Shown here in pieces: positions 59,058 through 64,000 of a stretch of 64,000 bases of DNA; positions within the stretch are counted from its first letter, which is position 1, and each line of letters begins with the position of its first letter. The DNA is from Pseudobdellovibrionaceae bacterium. GTDB lineage: Bacteria > Bdellovibrionota > Bdellovibrionia > Bdellovibrionales > Bdellovibrionaceae. Under the pieces are notes generated by a model. The model was not told where the DNA came from, ran no database searches, and saw only the letters and a list, made by a program, of their open reading frames with translations. A program made the translations under genes and the position numbers. Where the stretch lies: NCBI GenBank assembly GCA_019637955.1, contig JAHBUS010000001.1, positions 310,001 through 374,000 of the forward strand, given 5' to 3'.

Positions 59058-60014
59058 ATGTGGGGAGCGTGGTTGATCGGCATTTTGGCGACCGCGCACC
59101 TCGTGCTTGCTCCCAAGTTCGCCGACACCTGGTGGTTCGACATCACGACGAACTTCCGTCCTTACCAATGGGGCGTGATCGTGCTCTGCGCGGGCGCCGT
59201 GCTTTGGCGCTTCTCGCGCCTGCTCGGCCTGCTCGCCATTCTCACCGTCGTGACCGTCGCGCTGGGTCTCAACGAAGGCCTGCAGAGCAAGTTCTTACCG
59301 CAAGCCCGGGAGCTGCGCGAGACTCCGCCCGCTCTCGCTTTGAGGGGCGTGCAGGTTTTGAGTTTTAATCTGCTCTCGACAAATCCCATGCCCGAGCACG
59401 CGCTTGACTGGGTTTTCAATGAAGCCCTTTCCGGCGATGCCGCCACCCGTCTGATCTTTTTGATGGAGGTCACTCCCGACTGGATCCCACGCTTGGCCGC
59501 CCTGCGCACGAAATTTCCGCACCACATCGAGCTTCCGCGCGACGACAACTTCGGCTTTGCCCTGTACAGCTCGGTGCCACTCAACCGCGTCTTCGTCCGT
59601 TCGTTTGACGACAAGAGCAATGTCCCCGGACTGACGGGACAAATTCCGCACGGCAAAGACTGGATTTCGATCATCGGGGTCCACCCCGTTCCGCCCGTGA
59701 ACGCGCGGTTCTTTCAGGCCCGCAATGAATACTTGGGACACGTGCGTGAACTCATCGGACTCACGCCCGGGCCGGTGCTTGCGTTCGGTGACTTCAACTG
59801 CTCTCGGTGGTCGCCCCACTGGGCGCCCTTCGAAAACCTGGGACTGCAAAATGCGTTCGGCGGGCTTTTCCCGCCCGCAACTTGGTACACGTTTCGTGGT
59901 TTGGTTCGCACGCATGTGGACCATGTTCTTTTCTCGCCTCACTTCGCCGTGAAAAAGGCCGAGGTGAGCGGTTTTTTGGGCTCTGACCACCGCGCTTTGA
60001 AGGTTGAATTCTAG
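59058..60014 (+). CDS. membrane-anchored endonuclease/exonuclease/phosphatase family protein
   Basis: The 318-residue protein has three N-terminal membrane segments (about residues 1-75) and an EEP catalytic domain outside or in the periplasm. Conserved segments are VLSFNLL, FLMEVTPDW (metal-binding Glu), GVHPVPP (His), GDFN, VDHVLF and the closing SDHRAL. The substrate (nucleic acid, phosphoinositide or phospholipid) cannot be read. It is the third gene in the CHASE2 kinase and regulator operon, 3 nt after the regulator, so it may be functionally linked. Confidence 0.88.
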   Translation: MWGAWLIGILATAHLVLAPKFADTWWFDITTNFRPYQWGVIVLCAGAVLWRFSRLLGLLAILTVVTVALGLNEGLQSKFLPQARELRETPPALALRGVQVLSFNLLSTNPMPEHALDWVFNEALSGDAATRLIFLMEVTPDWIPRLAALRTKFPHHIELPRDDNFGFALYSSVPLNRVFVRSFDDKSNVPGLTGQIPHGKDWISIIGVHPVPPVNARFFQARNEYLGHVRELIGLTPGPVLAFGDFNCSRWSPHWAPFENLGLQNAFGGLFPPATWYTFRGLVRTHVDHVLFSPHFAVKKAEVSGFLGSDHRALKVEF

Positions 60015-60135
60015 CAAATGGCACTTTGACGCTTAGCGTTTTCAGCCTCCATTCTCTCGATCTCAAATGAAAAACAACTTAGGAAAGTCCTACCCCGAAA
60101 GGCGTCCTTTCAATATGATCGGAAACCGAGGTTCA

Positions 60136-60711
60136 ATGAAAAACTGGGTCCATGTCTTCGCAATTCTTCCTGTGGCTTTCGCCATTTCGTGCGCGACTGA
60201 CGGCAACCTGGCCGGCAAGACCACCACGACGACCGTGAAAGAGACGCGCACCACGGTTCGTGAAGTGCCCACCCACACTTACGTTCCTCGCTTCAAAGTT
60301 TTAAAAGAAAAAAACCTCAAGGTCGTCATTCTCGACAAGCGCGAAGTCACCGAGCCAGAGAAAGACAACACCCAAGCCTTTCAATTGCGCGACAAACTCG
60401 AAGACATTCTGAAATCGGGCGGCTTTACGATCGACAAAGACAGCAAGGCCAAAATCGTCATCACGCTCGTCGAGGATCAAGAAAAAGATTTTTGCTTGAA
60501 GTTGCAAGGGCAGCTCAAGTCCGAACAGGTCAACCTCTCGGCCGAGAGCAACGCTTGTTCGAGCATTTCCAGCGCCAGCGGCGCCTTGGTCGCAAGCCAC
60601 TCGGCACCCACGCTCAACGTCGCCTTGAGCAACGTGCTCAAAATCTTGGACCAAAAGTCCGACGAGGCTGACCGTTCATCGAAAGTCTCGACCGAAAACG
60701 GCTCGCTCTAA
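60136..60711 (+). CDS. lipoprotein of unknown function
   Basis: The ATG at 60136 has GAGG at good spacing and gives a signal peptide ending in a lipobox AISC (Cys19). The 191-residue protein then has a Thr-rich stretch (KTTTTTVKETRTTVREVP) and a compact domain with LRDKLEDILKSGGFTID and AKIVITLVEDQEKDF, which resembles YajG-type lipoproteins. Upstream, two small hairpins (TAGGAaagTCCTA and GAAAGGcgtCCTTTC, 60080-60113) and a TATGAT box lie in the 5' region. Convergent with the GT9 gene. Confidence 0.72.
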   Translation: MKNWVHVFAILPVAFAISCATDGNLAGKTTTTTVKETRTTVREVPTHTYVPRFKVLKEKNLKVVILDKREVTEPEKDNTQAFQLRDKLEDILKSGGFTIDKDSKAKIVITLVEDQEKDFCLKLQGQLKSEQVNLSAESNACSSISSASGALVASHSAPTLNVALSNVLKILDQKSDEADRSSKVSTENGSL

Positions 60712-60720
60712 TTCTCAATT

Positions 60721-61815
60721 TTAGAGAAGTTGGTGCACGCGTTGGTGCACCAGATTCACCGGCAAACGCTTCATGCATTCGTGCGTGTTTTTGGGACATT
60801 TCATGTGCCCGTGCATCCCGCACGGGCGGCATCGCACATCGAAGAGTTCGGCCACCAGGGCCTGTGAGTTCCAAGGCCTGAAACCGAACTCCAAAATCGT
60901 CGGGCCAAAGATCGCAACCGTCGGTGTACCGGCGACGGCGGCCAGGTGCTGGCCGGCACTGTCGTTGCTGACGACCGCGCGGCTGTGACTGAGCAAAATC
61001 AACGACTGCATGAGCGACAGCTGACCCGCGACGGATTTGGAGCCCTTGGCCCGGACTTCCAGGCGCTTGGTCATCGGCATCTCGTCTTTGGATCCCATCC
61101 AATAGACTTTGAAGCCTTCTTTCATCAATTTTTCGGCGAGCTCGATGAACCCCTCTTCGGTCCACTGCTTCGTCGCCCAGACACTCCCGGGGAACATGCA
61201 GATCGTGCGCTCATCGGCCGGCAGCGCGGGGCTTTTATTCAGCAGCTTCTCGCGCATCGACAGGCTTGCCCATAACGGCACTTGGGGAAGGCGACCGTAG
61301 ACGTCGGCTTTGCGCAGCTCGAGGCCCTTGATGTCTTGCAGCCACATCGCGAGCTCGGGATCTTGATGCGAGAGCAGCGACATCTGACGAAGGGCTTCCG
61401 GCAAATCGAGATTTTTGTGAACGCGGTCTTTGAAAAAGAGGAAGTTCCACCACTGATGGTAGCTGATTTTGAGCTTCGCCGGGATTCCCCAACAAAATTT
61501 GGCGGTGGTGCCGGATTCGTGCGGACTGATGATCCACTCGAATTTGATATGACGAAGACGCGCTTGCACCGAGGCGTACGAGGCGGGATCGCCCTTGCGG
61601 ACCTCGAAGACCTCATCGACAACGTCGAGCTCTTTCAGCAAACGCGCGAAACCCTCTTTACCCACGAGCACGATCGGAGAATTGGGCCGGAGCAGACGGA
61701 GGCGTCGAAGGAGCGGAATGGACAGCAGCAGATCGCCCAAGAATGCGGTCTGCACCACCAAAATCGGCGGGTCGGTTAAATGTGCTTTTGGTCCTCGCTC
61801 AAGGGGCGAGTACAT
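60721..61815 (-). CDS. GT9 heptosyltransferase-like glycosyltransferase
   Basis: The 364-residue protein has the GT9 N-terminus PILVVQTAFLGDLLLSIPLL, the donor-binding segment FPGSVWATKQW, NDSAGQHLAAVAGTPTVAIFG and the C-terminal cysteine set CRPCGMHGHMKCPKNTHEC, typical of LPS heptosyltransferases. It most likely adds a heptose to lipopolysaccharide core. The ATG at 61815 overlaps the upstream GT9 gene by 40 nt and no start lies closer to the fold start. Confidence 0.9.
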   Translation of the reverse strand: MYSPLERGPKAHLTDPPILVVQTAFLGDLLLSIPLLRRLRLLRPNSPIVLVGKEGFARLLKELDVVDEVFEVRKGDPASYASVQARLRHIKFEWIISPHESGTTAKFCWGIPAKLKISYHQWWNFLFFKDRVHKNLDLPEALRQMSLLSHQDPELAMWLQDIKGLELRKADVYGRLPQVPLWASLSMREKLLNKSPALPADERTICMFPGSVWATKQWTEEGFIELAEKLMKEGFKVYWMGSKDEMPMTKRLEVRAKGSKSVAGQLSLMQSLILLSHSRAVVSNDSAGQHLAAVAGTPTVAIFGPTILEFGFRPWNSQALVAELFDVRCRPCGMHGHMKCPKNTHECMKRLPVNLVHQRVHQLL

Positions 61816-62936
61816 TCTTGTGACGTCTTCAACCACTCTAGTGCTTGCTCCACGGCTCGTTCAACGCTCTCGACTTTGATCTGATCGTAACACATCCGCT
61901 CCAGGGCGCAATGTCTCTTCCAGCACGGGCTGCACGGGGCTTCGGTCAAAAGCTTGGCGCCACGACCGTACAATTCGATCTCGTGCGCGCAGCTCGGCCC
62001 GAACCACGCGATGATGTACTTCTTCAGCGCGATTCCAAGGTGCATCCCGAACGAATCGCCGGTGATCACGATGTCGCAGGCGTCGATACTGACCATGCCG
62101 TCGCGAATGCCGGCGGACGTCGGGCTCTGAATGACCGCGAGTCCTTGGCCGATTTCGCGGTTGCGCGACTCATCTTCGGGCCCGCCCAAGAGGACCAAGT
62201 TGCGGTAGCCCAGATCCAGCAAACGCTGAATCACCTGACGGTGGTACGAAACGGTCCACTTTTTAGCGGGCATCAACGGACCGCAGCCCGTGTTCAGTCC
62301 GATCACGGGCTGATCCGGGCGGAGCGCCCACAGACGGCGGCGGGCGGCGCTCTCGGCCGATTCCGATGGCGTGAGCGTCAGGTCGTAGTCGTCCTGCCTG
62401 TAAGGCCCCAACTCCAAGGCCTCGTGGATCAATTGGTTCTCGGTTTTTTGATTCACAAAAAATTTGTCGTGATTGCTGAGTCCGAGCTTCCAAAGCGTCT
62501 CGGCCGCCGGGGTCGCCGGCAGAATCGCGCCGGTGCGGGCATCACTGGTAAAACCAAAGACCGCATCGGCTTGCGTGATCTTAAGAAGACCCGTCGCCAC
62601 CAGCGATTTGTCGACGACGTACGCGACGTCGAATTCGAGCGCGCGCAGCGTGAGCTGGTCTTCAAGCGATGTCGTCAAAACGCGGTCGATCAAGCGGTGG
62701 TTTTTGATCACGAGGTGCATGGGTGATTGAGTGACCCAAGTCAAATGCATCGACGGATGCCGGCGCTTCAAAGCCGCGAGCAAGGCCGTCGAACGCACCA
62801 CCGCGCCCATCGCGCCCAGATGGATCATCAGCACGCGCAGCTGCGGGCGGTCCTTGGCAGGGCAACTCTCGTCACAAACCTCGCTCTTCCCGCAAGGCTT
62901 GTATCCGTTAAAATGGCGGCAATCATGAATGGGCAC
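61776..62936 (-). CDS. GT9-family glycosyltransferase with N-terminal cysteine cluster
   Basis: The 386-residue protein belongs to GT9 (RVLMIHLGAMGAVVRSTALL; GLNTGCGPLMPAKKW; TGDSFGMHLGIALKKYIIAWF), again with C-terminal CSPCWKRHC. Before the GT9 fold it has an extra 30 residues with four cysteines (C6, C15, C21, C25) in HDCRHFNGYKPCGKSEVC-type spacing, possibly a metal-binding or docking element. The start is GTG. The sugar added is unknown; the pair with the next GT9 suggests lipopolysaccharide or surface-glycan assembly. Confidence 0.88.
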   Translation of the reverse strand: MPIHDCRHFNGYKPCGKSEVCDESCPAKDRPQLRVLMIHLGAMGAVVRSTALLAALKRRHPSMHLTWVTQSPMHLVIKNHRLIDRVLTTSLEDQLTLRALEFDVAYVVDKSLVATGLLKITQADAVFGFTSDARTGAILPATPAAETLWKLGLSNHDKFFVNQKTENQLIHEALELGPYRQDDYDLTLTPSESAESAARRRLWALRPDQPVIGLNTGCGPLMPAKKWTVSYHRQVIQRLLDLGYRNLVLLGGPEDESRNREIGQGLAVIQSPTSAGIRDGMVSIDACDIVITGDSFGMHLGIALKKYIIAWFGPSCAHEIELYGRGAKLLTEAPCSPCWKRHCALERMCYDQIKVESVERAVEQALEWLKTSQECTRPLSEDQKHI

Positions 62937-63005
62937 CTCTTGATTTTAAACGAGGCGCGTGGATTTTGCCGGACGGCGAGGTCCAGGTCAGGTCCAAAGA
63001 CCTGC

Positions 63006-64000
63006 CTATTCGTCTTTTCCGGGATCGATGCTCACGACTTCGGACACCAGAGTTCCGATTTTGATCTTGGATTCGATTCGCAAAATGTACTTGCGGTCGT
63101 CATCACTCAGCCAAATGAAAATATCGCCGACCGGCTTGAAGTTGTTTTTCAACTGAACCTCCGGCTTGATCTTGATGGCATTGAAGTCGCCCGCGTCCGT
63201 CGAAAGCTTTTCTCGCTTGATGGCCTTACCGCGGAAAATCAGATTTTCGCCCGATCCGGCCGTGTCGGCGACGCGGAATGAATTTTCTTTCCCGACTTCC
63301 CAGTTGAACACGCGCATGTAGTAAATCGCCGAGAAGATGTTCTGCGAGTATTCGGGAACTTCGAAGCTCAGCTTCTTTTCTTCGGGACCGTCCTTCTTGG
63401 TGACTTTCTTCTCCCAGTAGTTGGCGGTCTTCTTGTCCCAATCAAAAAGAAAGCGCGCCTCTCGCAGCTGGCCCGACTCTTTGACGTGCAAGGTGAACAC
63501 CGACGGAATCAACGTTTCGAAGTCCACCATCGCCGAAACGTAGTCGTCGACCGAGTAGAACATGTCGAAGACCGAGGCGGTTTTAATCGCGGTGTTGAAG
63601 TGGTAGGACTTGCGGCCATTGACCTGCGCGAAAGGGCGCACGCTCATGGTCAAACGGCCCGCCGTGCTCGAGAAATAACTGACCTCGTGAACGACCTTTT
63701 CGCCCGCGCGGAACGGGTCTTTGATCGGCCGGCGGCCCACAAAGCCCTCTTGGCCTTCGAGTTCCGGTTCGTGCTTGGTCGACACCAAAACGGCCTTGGC
63801 CGTCTCTTTGGCGCCTTTTTTCTTGGCTTCTTTTTTCGGGGCGGGGGGCGGTGTCGGCTTCGCGGCCGCTTTCGCCGGAGTCGGCGATGGGGTGGCGACG
63901 GCCTTGACGGCGCCCGAGTCGGCGGCTGCCGGCGTGGGTGTGGTGGCGGCCTCCTCAGGCGGCTCGTTGGTCTCGATTTTAACCCGGTCGTCGAACTCCG
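63006..64000 (-). CDS. DUF3108 periplasmic protein, 5' end cut by the window edge
   Basis: The frame is open to the right edge, so the N-terminus is missing. The visible part has a Pro/Ala/Thr/Lys-rich linker (63790-64000), then the DUF3108 domain with EKVVHEVSYFSSTAGRLTM, NTAIKTASVFDMFYSVDDYV and the closing DIFIWLSDDDRKYILRIESK. The family is a periplasmic beta-rich fold of unknown function. An internal GTG at 63788 is unlikely to be the true start because the linker continues upstream without a stop. A hairpin CAGGTC-CAAA-GACCTG lies just after its stop (62989-63004). Confidence 0.85.
   Translation of the reverse strand, partial: EFDDRVKIETNEPPEEAATTPTPAAADSGAVKAVATPSPTPAKAAAKPTPPPAPKKEAKKKGAKETAKAVLVSTKHEPELEGQEGFVGRRPIKDPFRAGEKVVHEVSYFSSTAGRLTMSVRPFAQVNGRKSYHFNTAIKTASVFDMFYSVDDYVSAMVDFETLIPSVFTLHVKESGQLREARFLFDWDKKTANYWEKKVTKKDGPEEKKLSFEVPEYSQNIFSAIYYMRVFNWEVGKENSFRVADTAGSGENLIFRGKAIKREKLSTDAGDFNAIKIKPEVQLKNNFKPVGDIFIWLSDDDRKYILRIESKIKIGTLVSEVVSIDPGKDE

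Noticed and set aside
60020-60036. TGGCAC box upstream of the lipoprotein at 60136 as a sigma-54 promoter
   Set aside because: The distance between GG and the next GC is 9 nt rather than 10 and the -12 element is CGCTT, not TTGC.

Overview
The window reads as a continuous stretch of chromosome from a Gram-negative bacterium, most likely a member of Bdellovibrionota (Bdellovibrio-like); this is inference from gene content, not from a marker-gene comparison. Supporting signs are a compact layout with many 1-4 nt start/stop overlaps, numerous secreted, lipoprotein and outer-membrane beta-barrel genes of unknown function, a non-canonical FQNC signal-peptide end, a pilB-pilT-pilC-pilS-pilR cluster, and the rimP-nusA-infB-rbfA-truB-rpsO-pnp-M16-dut order known from deltaproteobacterial relatives. 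By eye the base composition is evenly GC-rich. I see no prophage, insertion sequence, integrase or CRISPR array.

Region 1 (1-9744): a minus-strand run of a polyprenol-phosphate glycosyltransferase, an SH3 envelope protein, mutL, miaA and yicC (cut by the window edge), then a plus-strand set of envelope genes (beta-barrel protein, Yip1-like membrane protein, Tat-exported DUF1513 protein, lipoprotein). Region 2 (9745-21638): the large minus-strand translation/RNA operon, with rimP, nusA, infB, rbfA, truB, rpsO and pnp followed by an M16 peptidase and dut. A terminator-like hairpin lies just before rimP. Upstream are an N-acetyltransferase and a SurA-like periplasmic protein.

Region 3 (21740-30590): a PilZ protein; a predicted outer-membrane protein behind a near-consensus sigma-54 promoter; tRNA-Leu(CAA); a divergent HxlR regulator/SRPBCC pair sharing an operator-like dyad; an HExxH lipoprotein; a DUF155 protein with a GNAT enzyme; and two exported proteins. 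Region 4 (30591-45983): a phospholipase D-like protein, an ABC-F ATPase, a coupled four-gene membrane cluster, tldD/tldE, tRNA-Arg(CCU), a YbdK-like ligase, a LysR regulator, a trypsin-like protease, and a secreted protein made of nine 18-residue cysteine repeats with its own sigma-54-like promoter.

Region 5 (46058-64000): an M15-like lipoprotein whose ribosome-binding site and start codon fall in a 13-bp RNA stem; the type IV pilus operon (pilB, a divergent pilT, pilC, pilS, pilR); an AroE-like gene and ribF; a CHASE2 histidine kinase, NtrC-type regulator and EEP phosphatase operon; two GT9 glycosyltransferases; and a DUF3108 protein cut by the right edge. A plausible link across the window is sigma-54 control: two enhancer-binding regulators (PilR and the CHASE2 partner) and two candidate sigma-54 promoters, both before genes for exported proteins. 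The cysteine-repeat protein is the least familiar gene here.
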